A DNA stretch of 64,000 nt, from contig JAHDQS010000005.1 in NCBI GenBank assembly GCA_018433675.1, positions 176,298-240,297 on the forward strand. Direction: 5' to 3'. This document shows positions 1-8,783 of the stretch, piece after piece. Both the position numbers and the translations under genes were made by a program. Position 1 is the first letter of the stretch. Each line of letters begins with the position of its first letter. This DNA is from Clostridia bacterium. Lineage in GTDB: Bacteria > Bacillota > Peptococcia > DRI-13 > SM3-B62. The notes under the pieces are model-generated. The model saw only the letters and a program-made list of their open reading frames with translations. It had not been told where the DNA came from and made no database searches.

Positions 1-410
1 AATTCCATTGGTTCCCGCAAAGGATCAATAGAAGGGTTTGTCACCTGAGAAGCGTTCAAGAGAATATTATCCCAATAAACCGGATAAGGACGGTCATTTC
101 CCATACCAGTCAAAAGAATCCCGCCGGTCTCGGCTTGAATATATATTGCTCTGACAGCCTCGGCTGTCCAGTTGGAATTTTGTCTTAGTTCATTAGGATT
201 TTTCCTGATAGTTAGTGCTCCGGTAGGACACAAGGTTACACAACGCTGACAATTAACACATTGGTGCTCTTCAGAAATAATCTCGTCATCTTCTTCATCA
301 TAGCGATGGACCTCATTGGCACATTGTTGAACACAAACCTTGCATTTAATACAGCGTTCTTTGTTGCGCTCGATAAGAAAAGAAGGAGTTACATAACTTT
401 TTAGACTCAT
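1..410 (-). CDS. Glutamate synthase FMN-type large subunit, N-terminal part (partial, runs off window)
   Basis: Only the first 136 codons are present. The start is an ATG at 408-410 with an AAAGGG ribosome binding site upstream. The protein opens with two [4Fe-4S] ferredoxin motifs (CIKCKVCVQQCANE and CVNCQRCVTLCPTG), followed by a stretch (NWTAEAVRAIYIQAETGGIL) typical of the start of the FMN/glutamate-synthase domain in archaeal-type split enzymes. It would reduce 2-oxoglutarate plus ammonia to glutamate, taking ammonia from the amidotransferase encoded 28 bp upstream. Ferredoxin domains at the N-terminus rather than a separate GltD suit an anaerobe. The family call is firm; electron donor and the third (GXGXG) subunit lie outside the window. 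Confidence 0.85.
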   Translation of the reverse strand, partial: MSLKSYVTPSFLIERNKERCIKCKVCVQQCANEVHRYDEEDDEIISEEHQCVNCQRCVTLCPTGALTIRKNPNELRQNSNWTAEAVRAIYIQAETGGILLTGMGNDRPYPVYWDNILLNASQVTNPSIDPLREPME

Positions 411-438
411 ATCTATCTACCCTTTCTGCTCCCGGTAT

Positions 439-1578
439 CTAAGAATTTATTGCAATCTTTTCTTGTTCTGTTCTTACAGGAACACGTGTTGGTTGCGAAG
501 CTTCCAGCAAACCTATCACCGGCTCGCCTCCCCGCGGCATCCACATGTGTTCAGGTTTTGAACAAACCTGGCGTATGGCTGCCTCCTCACTGGCAACATA
601 GAGATAATCTCCCTTCGTAGCCGCTATGGACGGACGCAGCTTGATGCGGTCATTGAGGGCTATCATTCCCTGATTTGTACCGATAAGAATTGAAAAAGGT
701 CCGTTTACAAGGAAGCCTCCATATACTACTCTAATTGCCCGCAAGATTTCTTTCTCTTTTTTGTTCATCCTGTCTATCTCGTGCCAAAACGGACTCGCCA
801 TTGCCTTGACAATAACATCCAGCGGCAGACCCTGCCTTCTCATCAGATAATCGAAAATATAGGCCACAACCTCCGTATCGGTCTGCAAGACACATTTATA
901 TCCATACATTTCTAATTGCCTGCGATTCGCGTCATAAGACGAAATCTCGCCATTATGAACAACCGAGCAATCCAATAAGGTGAAAGGATGAGCTCCCCCC
1001 CACCAACCAGGTGTATTAGTCGGAAAACGCCCGTGAGCAGTCCAAAGATATCCGCTGTACTCCTCGAGTCGATAGAACTCCCCGATATCCTCCGGGTATC
1101 CGACCCCTTTAAAAGCGCCCATGTTCTTTCCGCTGGAAAAGATATAGGCACCGTCTATTTCACTGTTCACCCTCATTACAAAACGGACCACAAATTCTTC
1201 CTCGTCAACCTCTTGCTTCACCAAGACCCTATGCTTGGGCCTGACAAAATACCGCCAGATAAGCGGTGCATCCTTGATTGATTTGCTTTTCCTAATCGGT
1301 ATTGCTTCGCCGGAAGCTATGATAAAATTCTTTTTAAGTAATGCCTCTATTTCATTCTTAATAGTTGTATGGTCAAAGAAAAAATGAAATGCATATTCTT
1401 CTTTGAATTCCGGGTATATTCCGTAGGCAGCAAATCCCCCTCCCAATCCGTTGGAACGATCGTGCATCACGGCAATGGAGTTGATAATGTCTCCGCCGCC
1501 AAAGACCCGGCCCTTTTTATTCATAATTCCACTGATTGCACAACCCGATGGAATCCTAATCTGACCTTCCCGTAACAT
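439..1578 (-). CDS. Class II glutamine amidotransferase subunit of split glutamate synthase
   Basis: This 379-residue protein is the separate glutaminase subunit that releases ammonia for glutamate synthase. The catalytic cysteine is probably Cys13 in IPSGCAISGIMN, so a 12-residue propeptide must be removed to expose it, as is common in this family. Other class II motifs are visible: HDRSNGLGGGFAAYG, AHGRFPTNTPGWWGG and VVHNGEISSY. I chose the ATG at 1576-1578 because an excellent CAAAGGAGGT site sits 7 nt before it; a longer reading from 1605 would start upstream of that site. The gene is followed after 28 bp by the FMN subunit, so the two form an operon. Confidence 0.9.
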   Translation of the reverse strand: MLREGQIRIPSGCAISGIMNKKGRVFGGGDIINSIAVMHDRSNGLGGGFAAYGIYPEFKEEYAFHFFFDHTTIKNEIEALLKKNFIIASGEAIPIRKSKSIKDAPLIWRYFVRPKHRVLVKQEVDEEEFVVRFVMRVNSEIDGAYIFSSGKNMGAFKGVGYPEDIGEFYRLEEYSGYLWTAHGRFPTNTPGWWGGAHPFTLLDCSVVHNGEISSYDANRRQLEMYGYKCVLQTDTEVVAYIFDYLMRRQGLPLDVIVKAMASPFWHEIDRMNKKEKEILRAIRVVYGGFLVNGPFSILIGTNQGMIALNDRIKLRPSIAATKGDYLYVASEEAAIRQVCSKPEHMWMPRGGEPVIGLLEASQPTRVPVRTEQEKIAINS

Positions 1579-1687
1579 ATATACTACCTCCTTTGACACA
1601 GACAAAGTATTTATTGTTCTATATTATAACAGCATTTTTTCAGTATTACAGGGGTTTTGGTAAGTTATATTGTATACGTTAGATATA

Positions 1688-1728
1688 TACTGTATACTGT
1701 TATATAATAATGTGTGCAGTATACAGTA
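1688..1728. promoter_or_regulatory. 12-bp inverted repeat upstream of the glutamate synthase operon
   Basis: TACTGTATACTG at 1688-1699 and its exact reverse complement CAGTATACAGTA at 1717-1728 flank an AT-rich 17-bp centre; each arm contains the palindrome GTATAC, and a further GTATAC lies nearby at about 1673. It lies about 110-150 bp upstream of the amidotransferase start and upstream of a possible -10 (TATAAT, minus strand, 1623-1628). It looks like an operator for a dimeric regulator. The regulator cannot be named from sequence. Confidence 0.4.
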
Positions 1729-1744
1729 CTCCCTAAGACCAATC

Positions 1745-1803
1745 AAAAAAAGAGAAAAGTTGATTCGCTACCGTATATTACCGATAAGAATCAACTTTTC
1801 TCT
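1745..1803 (-). terminator. Intrinsic terminator of the MFS gene
   Basis: A perfect 16-bp stem (1751-1766 with 1788-1803) with a 21-nt loop is followed on the minus strand by six T (1745-1750). It lies 44 bp after the MFS stop codon and before the glutamate synthase promoter region. Confidence 0.8.
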
Positions 1804-1846
1804 TGCTTTTTACTCTACTTTAACTATTCATTTGCGAAGATTATAT

Positions 1847-3283
1847 TTAATCGTGCACAGCAGTCTTTTTATGTGTCACGATTGTTTTTCCGCGAACCAG
1901 CGAGACAAGCATCCCTAACACCGCAAGCCCAACTGCTACAATGAATGCATCGTGCTGAGCCATAATAAGAATATTGTTAGTTGCCGGTAACCCTTCACTG
2001 GAAAACTGCTCCGTATAATATAACGTCCTACCGGTATAAACCGCACCGGCCACAGCTACCCCAAGGGCTTGTCCGATGCTGCGCATCATAGCAACCATTC
2101 CTGAAGCCACACCGTTTTGTTCCCTGGCAACACTTCCCATTACCGCATTTGTATTAGGAGAAGCAAAAAGCCCTGCTCCTATACCGACTATTGCCATAAT
2201 AAGAGCTATCTGCCACAAGTTCTCCCCCCCATCCAGGGAACTCAAGAGGAGCACTCCGACGGCTATGACCCCCAATCCTACTGATGAAAGCAAACGCGAA
2301 CCTATGCGGTCACTCATCATGCCACTCACCGGCGCGACAAACATCATTGCCAAAGGCATGGCAGCCATAATCAATCCGGCTTGTCTTGAAGGCAATTGCA
2401 AAACATCAAGCAGATAAAAAGGCATCAAGAACACGACTGCATACTGCGTCATAAAACAAATCATATTAGCGGCATTAGCAGCGGCAAACAATCTGTTTTT
2501 GAATAATTGTAACTGTATCATGGGATATGCCCCTCGAGCCTCTAGGTATATAAAGATTGCCATAAAAACTGCAGCGGCCATAAAAATCATAACAATCCTC
2601 GGTGTCTGCCAACCCCATTCCCCACCAAGATTCATACCCAATAAAAATAGCATCAAACTGGCAAAGATCGTCAAGGCCCCGCCTATATCGAATTTTTGCT
2701 TTACACCCCTCTTAGAGGGCAAAATACGTAATGCCCAAAAAAAGGCCAGAATACCGACAGGAACATTGACAAGAAAAATTGAACGCCAACCGTAATACTC
2801 CATCAAAAGCCCCCCTATACTGGGCCCTGCCGCCAATCCGATTGAAACAAATACCGCATTGATTCCGATTGCTTTCCCTCTTTCATTAGGCGCAAAGGAA
2901 TCTGCGATAATAGCCTGAACTACCGCAACAATCATACTTGCACCAATAGCCTGCATACCACGCAAGATAATTAAACTGAGAATATTTGGGGCTAAGCTGG
3001 TCAGTAACGAAAAAATAGTAAATACGGCAAATCCGCATAAATATACTTTTTTGTGACCAAACATATCACCCAGCCGCCCAAAGGTCAACAGAAGGCTGCT
3101 CATCAGCAATAAAAAAATCAAAACTACCCATTCCACATCATGCAGCGTTGTTCCGAAATACTCACTAATACCCGGCAAGGCGATATTAACGATACTGATG
3201 CTCAACGCGGTCATAAAAGCAGCCAGTGATGTATTTGATAATACCTGCCATTTATATTTTTCAAAGCCTAGTATTTTCCTCAT
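1847..3283 (-). CDS. MFS transporter, DHA2 (EmrB/QacA-like, 14 helices)
   Basis: A 478-residue membrane protein with about 14 hydrophobic segments, the length and helix number of the DHA2 drug:proton antiporter family. The MFS signature motif A is present as FGRLGDMFGHKKVYL between helices 2 and 3, and a motif-C-like GPSIGG sequence follows in helix 5. The family exports drugs, dyes or metabolites using the proton gradient; the substrate here cannot be told. The ATG at 3283 has a GAGG site. It stands alone with its own terminator and no adjacent regulator. Confidence 0.85.
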   Translation of the reverse strand: MRKILGFEKYKWQVLSNTSLAAFMTALSISIVNIALPGISEYFGTTLHDVEWVVLIFLLLMSSLLLTFGRLGDMFGHKKVYLCGFAVFTIFSLLTSLAPNILSLIILRGMQAIGASMIVAVVQAIIADSFAPNERGKAIGINAVFVSIGLAAGPSIGGLLMEYYGWRSIFLVNVPVGILAFFWALRILPSKRGVKQKFDIGGALTIFASLMLFLLGMNLGGEWGWQTPRIVMIFMAAAVFMAIFIYLEARGAYPMIQLQLFKNRLFAAANAANMICFMTQYAVVFLMPFYLLDVLQLPSRQAGLIMAAMPLAMMFVAPVSGMMSDRIGSRLLSSVGLGVIAVGVLLLSSLDGGENLWQIALIMAIVGIGAGLFASPNTNAVMGSVAREQNGVASGMVAMMRSIGQALGVAVAGAVYTGRTLYYTEQFSSEGLPATNNILIMAQHDAFIVAVGLAVLGMLVSLVRGKTIVTHKKTAVHD

Positions 3284-3401
3284 AACAAAACCTCATCTCG
3301 AATGTGCATTATATAATCATTGTTAATCTATTTGCCTGAACTGTAATAAATCCATAAACATCATTATAACATCAATATACCGGTCAATAATACCATTATA
3401 T

Positions 3402-3442
3402 AAAAGAAACCCCCTCTTGGCGCTATACACCGGGGAGTTTCT
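3402..3442 (-). terminator. Intrinsic terminator after the two-P-loop ATPase gene
   Basis: On the minus strand, AGAAACTCCCC (3432-3442) pairs with GGGGGTTTCT (3405-3414) around a 17-nt loop and is followed by a T-rich run. It begins 16 bp after the stop codon of the upstream gene. Confidence 0.7.
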
Positions 3443-3457
3443 GTTATTCATTTAAAT

Positions 3458-4576
3458 TTATTTTCCTGCATAATCAAGTATCCTCTTGAGCAATTCTCCC
3501 TTTTTTCTACCAACAGCATCAAAGTCCATTGCCTCTATGTAGGGAATCTCTATTTCATCATGTATCGCCTTTGCTTTATTGATACTCGCCCAAGCACGTC
3601 TTAAATTACCGTTGATTCTTTCTTTCGCACTCTGAATTTCTTCTTGGTAAGCTTCACATGTTACTACGTCAAGATACTTGTTTAGATTCAAAACTTCTAT
3701 ACTGTTTAACCCTTGCACCAAACCGGGATCGAAATTAAGATGTTCATTCTCTCTCAACACAGCCACATTTAACTTTGGAAAAACAAGCAATTCCAGCAAT
3801 GCAGGTTCAAAAGGACAATGATAAGCCTGGCACTCCACTCCCAATAAATCCCCTTGCTTAAACACGGTTTGCATAATCTGATCCCCGCCGCTACCAGGTT
3901 CGCCTTTAATAATAAACAGTTTGCCTATGTCTTGAAGAATGGTTTCAATATAATTAATAAGTCCAGCCGGAGTATTAGCACTGGCAAAAAGACGCCGTAT
4001 TGACCCTGTCTTGGAATGTTGAGGATTATGCTCTTCGAAAACCTCGCAGACCACTTCTCGACACAATTTATTTACCTCATACCGGTCAACCATTTCCTCA
4101 TGATAGCTTCTCAACTCATCTTGAGCTACTTTTGCCTCTTTCAAATAACTATAGGCGGTCCTGAAATAGCGACCTATCCTTTTATTATATCTGATTATCT
4201 CTTCCTTCTTTGCAACAAGCTTGCCTTCATCCCAAAAATCCCCTAAATGTACAATCTCATCAACAGCCCCCGGATATCTGGGGTCCAAAATATGCGGTGC
4301 CGTCCCATCTATTAATGCCACACCAATGCTTAAAATCACAACCCCGTCTAAAGAAGCGTTATCCGAAGAACAATGATGAAATTCAACGTCATAACCCATT
4401 TCCAGCATTGCCATCCCTACATCTTTCATCAGGGTAGACTTTCCTACACCTGGCCCGCCTTTCATAATAAAAACACGGTTTGCCTCAGGCCCAATGATAT
4501 TTTCGTACAAGGAATAAAAACCCTCCGACGTGTTATTACCCGGGAACACTCTTTTTATCCTTCCCTTTTTCAACAC
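3458..4576 (-). CDS. Tandem P-loop ATPase of unknown function (PRK06851-like)
   Basis: This 372-residue soluble protein resembles an uncharacterised Firmicutes ATPase family. It holds two homologous halves: the first has a full Walker A (GGPGVGKST, about residue 40), the second only a degenerate one (GEPGSGGDQ, about residue 225) that lacks the lysine and serine/threonine. Both halves carry a following Y/H-H-C motif (EFHHCSSDN and QAYHCPFEP). It probably binds ATP in one site only. Start is GTG at 4574-4576 behind GGAAGGGGAG. It has its own terminator and no informative neighbour; role unknown. Confidence 0.7.
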   Translation of the reverse strand: MLKKGRIKRVFPGNNTSEGFYSLYENIIGPEANRVFIMKGGPGVGKSTLMKDVGMAMLEMGYDVEFHHCSSDNASLDGVVILSIGVALIDGTAPHILDPRYPGAVDEIVHLGDFWDEGKLVAKKEEIIRYNKRIGRYFRTAYSYLKEAKVAQDELRSYHEEMVDRYEVNKLCREVVCEVFEEHNPQHSKTGSIRRLFASANTPAGLINYIETILQDIGKLFIIKGEPGSGGDQIMQTVFKQGDLLGVECQAYHCPFEPALLELLVFPKLNVAVLRENEHLNFDPGLVQGLNSIEVLNLNKYLDVVTCEAYQEEIQSAKERINGNLRRAWASINKAKAIHDEIEIPYIEAMDFDAVGRKKGELLKRILDYAGK

Positions 4577-4678
4577 CGCATCTCCCCTTCCGACTTATAT
4601 TTTCAAACAACCGGTGCAGCACCATATAATCCTATGTTAGATAGTTGAAAACCGTTACAGCAAACCACCCCTCAAAAA

Positions 4679-4704
4679 CAAAAAAGCCCCGCATTTAGCG
4701 GCGC
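4679..4704 (-). terminator. Intrinsic terminator of the HD-GYP gene
   Basis: On the minus strand GCGCCGC, loop TAAAT, GCGGGGC pairs with one G-G mismatch and is followed by six T. It lies about 20 bp after the HD-GYP stop. Confidence 0.8.
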
Positions 4705-4724
4705 ATATTTGTAATAAATTGTTC

Positions 4725-5297
4725 CTAACCTTGATCATTACGAAAATTTTTCATGAGAGCAAAAACAACATCCTGATCATATCCGGGTCGGCAAAGTTCT
4801 TTATAAACCTCGCTTTTAGGCAAAGGCGGTCGATAGGGACGCAAGTTGCTCATAGCATCAAATACATCCGCAACAGCAACAATCCTTGCCGCCATCGATA
4901 TCTCATCCCCTTTAAGATTATAGGGGTAGCCACTGCCGTTCAAACGCTCATGATGCAGGACAATGCCTTCTGTGACCTGTGCCGGTACATCGGAGAAATT
5001 AATATTAATAAAGCGAATACCAAGCTGAGGATGCTGAGACACTATGTACATATCCCTATCCGGCAATCTGCCCGGATAATTGATCATTTCTGTCATAAAT
5101 ACCTTCCCTACGTCGTGCAGTAAACCCGCCAGAGTGATATAAGAAACCTCTTTTTTGCTGTAGCCGAATTCAGAGGCAATCCTTTCACATAACTTCCCTA
5201 CTCGAATAGAATGCTCCCAAGTACCCTTATCGCATTTTTCCATGGTACCCTGAAGAAAATTCCTCAACCACTCTCTCTGCATTCTCGTACTCAGCAT
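4725..5297 (-). CDS. Stand-alone HD-GYP domain protein
   Basis: A 190-residue protein made up almost only of an HD-GYP domain, which in characterised members hydrolyses cyclic-di-GMP or related dinucleotides. Visible motifs are HSIRVGKL, LLHDVGK (the HD pair), HHERLNGSGYP (the GYP motif) and ARIVAVADVFDAM. I chose the ATG at 5295-5297 because AAGGAGG stands 5 nt before it; the reading frame is open 38 codons further upstream but without a ribosome binding site. No sensor or receiver domain is attached, so the activating signal is not evident. It is transcribed away from the riboflavin operon. Confidence 0.85.
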   Translation of the reverse strand: MLSTRMQREWLRNFLQGTMEKCDKGTWEHSIRVGKLCERIASEFGYSKKEVSYITLAGLLHDVGKVFMTEMINYPGRLPDRDMYIVSQHPQLGIRFININFSDVPAQVTEGIVLHHERLNGSGYPYNLKGDEISMAARIVAVADVFDAMSNLRPYRPPLPKSEVYKELCRPGYDQDVVFALMKNFRNDQG

Positions 5298-5441
5298 ACG
5301 GGCCTCCTTAATCGCATCCGTCGTAGTCACACAAAGTATAAAAATACAATTATTCTCTTCTCCGTTAAATATTTTATAATATATTGTTATTTTTTGCAAA
5401 ACAATTTCCAAATTTCAGTGAATGTTTCTGAAAATATTTCC

Positions 5442-5470
5442 TTGCTTTTTTCGCTCTTCTGCTCTACTAT
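5442..5470 (+). promoter_or_regulatory. Probable sigma-A promoter of the riboflavin operon
   Basis: TTGCTT (5442-5447), 17-bp spacer, TACTAT (5465-5470), about 40 bp upstream of the FMN aptamer. Confidence 0.5.
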
Positions 5471-5507
5471 ATACATTGTAAAGCATGATAACTCAATACC
5501 GATTCAA

Positions 5508-5653
5508 AATCTTCGGGGACAGGTGAAATTCCTTACCGGCGGTAATCCTTCTCATTCTTGCACCAACGAGAATGTACGGTAGCCCGCGAGACATAGTGCA
5601 TGATCTGGTGAGATTCCAGAGCCGACAGTTAGAGTCTGGATGAGAGAAGAAAT
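5508..5653 (+). promoter_or_regulatory. FMN riboswitch (RFN element)
   Basis: All conserved blocks of the RFN aptamer are readable in order: CTTCGGGGACAGG, TGAAATTCC, ACCGGCGGTAA, AGCCCGCGA, TGATCTGGTGAGATTCCAGA, GCCGACAGTTAGAGTCTGGA and GATGAGAGAAGAA. The variable P3-type arm is TTCTCATTCTTG...CGAGAATG. It lies directly upstream of ribD and is followed by a terminator hairpin, so FMN binding should stop transcription of the rib operon. Confidence 0.96.
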
Positions 5654-5692
5654 GTGGTATAGCTAGTGGTATGGCTATATGAATAATTTCTC

Positions 5693-5720
5693 CCGGGAGA
5701 TATTTTTTCTCCCGGTTTTT
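5693..5720 (+). terminator. Riboswitch-controlled intrinsic terminator
   Basis: CCGGGAGA (5693-5700) pairs with TCTCCCGG (5708-5715), loop TATTTTT, then TTTTT, 17 bp before the ribD start. It is the expression platform of the FMN riboswitch. Confidence 0.9.
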
Positions 5721-5737
5721 CTATTTGGGGAGGTACA

Positions 5738-6865
5738 ATGAGCACTGAAGTAACAAGCGCCGAAAACACAAACATAAAATACATGAAAAAAGCTTTGGAA
5801 CTGGCAGCATTGGCTAAAGGTCGTACCAGTCCCAATCCTCTTGTAGGCGCAGTCGTCGTAAAGGATAACGAAATAATGGGCGCCGGTTATCACCAAAAAG
5901 CCGGTGCACCACACGCCGAGATTCATGCCCTCAAGGCAGCAGGTAAGGCTGCAAGAGGAGCCGACCTCTACGTAACACTGGAACCATGCAATCATACAGG
6001 CAGAACTCCACCCTGTACCGAGGCAATTATCAAAGCAGGTATCAAGCGTGTTTTTACCGCCGTCAGTGATCCTAACCCCCTGGTGGCAGGCAAAGGATTA
6101 AAGAGGCTGCAAGAAGCAGGTATCGTCGTTACTACGGGGTTAATGGAAAAAGAAGCCCGCAAATTAAATGAGTTCTTTTTCAAATACATCCAGACAAAGC
6201 TGCCCTTTATCGGTGTCAAAGCTGCCATGACACTAGATGGGAAAATCGCAACAGTAAGCGGCGAATCAAAATGGATCACAGGCGATGAGGCACGCCTCCA
6301 CGGACACCGGCTGAGAAATACTTACGATGCGATCCTGGTGGGTGTCGGAACGATAATTGCCGATAACCCCAGCCTTACCTGTCGTCTTCCCGATAATACG
6401 GGTCGGGACCCTATCAGGATAATTCTTGACAGCAAGCTTTCCCTGCCCCTTGATTGCAAAATACTGCACCTGCAATCCACGGCTCCTACCATTATTGCCA
6501 CCACCGGACAAGCCCCGGCTGATAAGAAAAAACAACTCGAAAAACTGGCTCTGGTATTAACGGTAAATGACGGACCAAAAGTAGATTTGGCAAAACTAAT
6601 GCCACAATTGGGTAAAATGAACATTACAAGCATCCTGGTGGAAGGAGGCAGCACCGTTAACGGCTCGTTCCTCCATCATAACCTTATCGATAAATTTCAC
6701 CTTTATTACGCACCGAAAATTATCGGCAATAGCCTCGCACCCGGACCTTTCAATGCAGGAAGCAGAGTCCCGCTGGCCGATGCACCAAGATTAGAGGACA
6801 TTACAATATCCTGCCTGGCTGACGATATCCTCCTTGAAGGTTACCCTATCAGAAAGGGTGAGTAA
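5738..6865 (+). CDS. ribD: Bifunctional riboflavin deaminase/reductase
   Basis: This 375-residue enzyme catalyses the second and third steps of riboflavin synthesis: deamination of the pyrimidinone then NADPH reduction of the ribose side chain. The N-terminal deaminase shows the zinc motifs HAE (APHAEIHALKAAG) and PCNHTGRTPPC; the C-terminal reductase begins near residue 145 (LPFIGVKAAMTLDGKIAT) with GESKWITG and ILVEGGSTVNGSFL. Length matches the fused Firmicutes enzyme. Start ATG has GGGGAGG 5 nt upstream. It is the first gene of the FMN-riboswitch operon and ends 1 nt before ribE. Confidence 0.97.
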   Translation: MSTEVTSAENTNIKYMKKALELAALAKGRTSPNPLVGAVVVKDNEIMGAGYHQKAGAPHAEIHALKAAGKAARGADLYVTLEPCNHTGRTPPCTEAIIKAGIKRVFTAVSDPNPLVAGKGLKRLQEAGIVVTTGLMEKEARKLNEFFFKYIQTKLPFIGVKAAMTLDGKIATVSGESKWITGDEARLHGHRLRNTYDAILVGVGTIIADNPSLTCRLPDNTGRDPIRIILDSKLSLPLDCKILHLQSTAPTIIATTGQAPADKKKQLEKLALVLTVNDGPKVDLAKLMPQLGKMNITSILVEGGSTVNGSFLHHNLIDKFHLYYAPKIIGNSLAPGPFNAGSRVPLADAPRLEDITISCLADDILLEGYPIRKGE

Positions 6866-6866
6866 C

Positions 6867-7520
6867 TTGTTTACAGGAATCATTGAAGATTTAGGAACAA
6901 TTAAATCCTTACAAACTACACAAAAATCGGCAAAAGTCCATATCCAATCTCCCCTCATCGTCTCTGATATTAAAATAGGGGACAGTATTGCTGTCAATGG
7001 TATTTGCCTTACGGCGGTTGCCTTTGACACCTCATCTTTCAGCGTTGACGTTATGATGGAAACCCTGCACAAAACCAATCTCGGAAAGCTCAAGCCGGGT
7101 CAAAAGGTCAATTTAGAAAGAGCCCTGCGCCTAAGCGATCGTTTGGGAGGCCATTTGGTAAGCGGACACATTGATGCCACGGGAACCATTCAAGAAAAGA
7201 CGATTCAGGAGATTGCAACCGTGCTTAAGATCATTTATCCTCCGGGAATGGATAAGTACCTCATCCAAAAAGGCTCTGTTGCTATTGACGGCACCAGTTT
7301 AACTATTGTTGAAGTGAAGCCGCCCTGCTTCACGGTTTCCCTCATTCCACATACCAGGGGTTTAACAACCCTCGGTCTCAAGGATGTCGGTGACACCGTC
7401 AATCTGGAATTTGACATAATAGCGAAGTACCTTGAAAAGCTTAACAACTCCTCACAAACCTCTGACGGTACTTCCCCAGGTGTCAGTTTAGCTTTTCTGG
7501 CTGAAAACGGATTTGCCTAA
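6867..7520 (+). CDS. ribE: Riboflavin synthase, alpha chain
   Basis: A 217-residue enzyme that dismutates two 6,7-dimethyl-8-ribityllumazine molecules to riboflavin. The start is a TTG (6867-6869) giving the family's invariant MFTGIIED N-terminus, with AAAGGGTGAG upstream inside the end of ribD; a reading from 6834 would add an unneeded extension. The two internal repeats typical of the family are visible (IAVNGICLTAV near residue 40 and VAIDGTSLTIV near residue 135), each with its lumazine-binding loop, plus GGHLVSGHIDATG. Translation is probably coupled to ribD. Confidence 0.96.
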   Translation: MFTGIIEDLGTIKSLQTTQKSAKVHIQSPLIVSDIKIGDSIAVNGICLTAVAFDTSSFSVDVMMETLHKTNLGKLKPGQKVNLERALRLSDRLGGHLVSGHIDATGTIQEKTIQEIATVLKIIYPPGMDKYLIQKGSVAIDGTSLTIVEVKPPCFTVSLIPHTRGLTTLGLKDVGDTVNLEFDIIAKYLEKLNNSSQTSDGTSPGVSLAFLAENGFA

Positions 7521-7547
7521 TATTTTACTTACGAGGTGAAACTAGCA

Positions 7548-8753
7548 ATGAAAAATTATAAATTCAATAATATCGAAGAAGCCATCTCCGATATAAAACA
7601 AGGTAAAATGGTCATCGTGATAGATGATGAAGACAGAGAGAACGAAGGCGACTTAATCATGGCTGCCGAAAAAGCCACACCGGAAGCCGTAAACTTCATG
7701 GTCACTCATGCCCGGGGACTTCTTTGTCTGCCCGTAGAAGGAGAACGTCTTGATACCCTCGAAATATATCCGATGGTCCAGCAAAGCAATGACCACTTAG
7801 GTACGGCTTTTACGGTCTCAGTAGATGCAATCACTACCACAACCGGCATCTCTGCCTACGAAAGATCCGCCACCATCCAAAAAATCTTAGATCCCGCTTG
7901 CACCCCTCAGGATTTAAGAAAGCCGGGCCATATTTTCCCTCTTCGTTACAGAGAGGGTGGGGTCCTCAAAAGAGCGGGTCACACTGAAGCTGCCGTAGAT
8001 TTAGCCAGGCTTGCCGGTCTTTTCCCTGCGGGAGCTATCTGTGAAATATTGAATGAAGACGGAACAATGGCACGCACACCACAATTGATGGAATTCGCTC
8101 AAGCACACAGCCTAAAAATAATTACCATTGCAGACCTCATCAAGTACAGACGCCATGTTGAAAAACTCATTGTAAAAGAGACCACCGTAGATTTACCTAC
8201 AAAATACGGACACTTTACAGCACATGCATACAACGGCAAACTGGACGGCAGCACCCATCTTGCCTTAGTAAAAGGTAAAGTGGCAGGTGAAGAACCCGTG
8301 TTAGTACGTGTTCATTCCGAATGCCTCACCGGTGATGCCTTAGGATCTCTACGCTGCGATTGTGGAGAACAACTGGCCCACGCCATGCTGATGATTGAAA
8401 AAGAAGGGGCAGGAGTTTTACTTTACATGCGTCAAGAAGGGCGCGGGATTGGGCTTTTGAATAAACTTTGTGCTTACAAACTCCAAGATGAAGGTCAAGA
8501 TACGGTTCAGGCCAACGAATCCCTGGGATTTCCTGCAGATTTGCGTGAATACGGTATTGGCGCACAAATTCTGGCTGACCTTGGCATCAAAAGGCTGCGC
8601 CTTCTTACCAATAACCCGCGTAAAATCGCCGGTCTGGAAGGTTATGGTCTTCAGGTGGTGGAACGGGTTCCCCTTGAAATAGCCCCTGGGGAAGAAAACA
8701 TCAGATATTTGAAAACAAAAAAAGACCGTCTCGGTCACTTTCTTCATATTTGA
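7548..8753 (+). CDS. ribBA: Bifunctional 3,4-DHBP synthase / GTP cyclohydrolase II
   Basis: A 401-residue fusion supplying both riboflavin precursors. The N-terminal half (to about residue 205) is dihydroxybutanone phosphate synthase with the acidic metal-binding motif [13 protein letters not shown] and [13 protein letters not shown]. The C-terminal half is GTP cyclohydrolase II with zinc cysteines in [18 protein letters not shown] and the RQEGRGIGL motif. I chose the ATG at 7548 because GAGGTG lies 9 nt before it; the GTG four codons upstream is inside that site. Third gene of the rib operon. Confidence 0.97.
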   Translation: MKNYKFNNIEEAISDIKQGKMVIVIDDEDRENEGDLIMAAEKATPEAVNFMVTHARGLLCLPVEGERLDTLEIYPMVQQSNDHLGTAFTVSVDAITTTTGISAYERSATIQKILDPACTPQDLRKPGHIFPLRYREGGVLKRAGHTEAAVDLARLAGLFPAGAICEILNEDGTMARTPQLMEFAQAHSLKIITIADLIKYRRHVEKLIVKETTVDLPTKYGHFTAHAYNGKLDGSTHLALVKGKVAGEEPVLVRVHSECLTGDALGSLRCDCGEQLAHAMLMIEKEGAGVLLYMRQEGRGIGLLNKLCAYKLQDEGQDTVQANESLGFPADLREYGIGAQILADLGIKRLRLLTNNPRKIAGLEGYGLQVVERVPLEIAPGEENIRYLKTKKDRLGHFLHI

Positions 8754-8783
8754 AATGCTTAAAATTACAAGGAGGTTTAACTT

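Noticed and set aside
5629..5835. Minus-strand open frame over the FMN riboswitch region
   Set aside because: It overlaps the riboswitch and ribD and has no start context.
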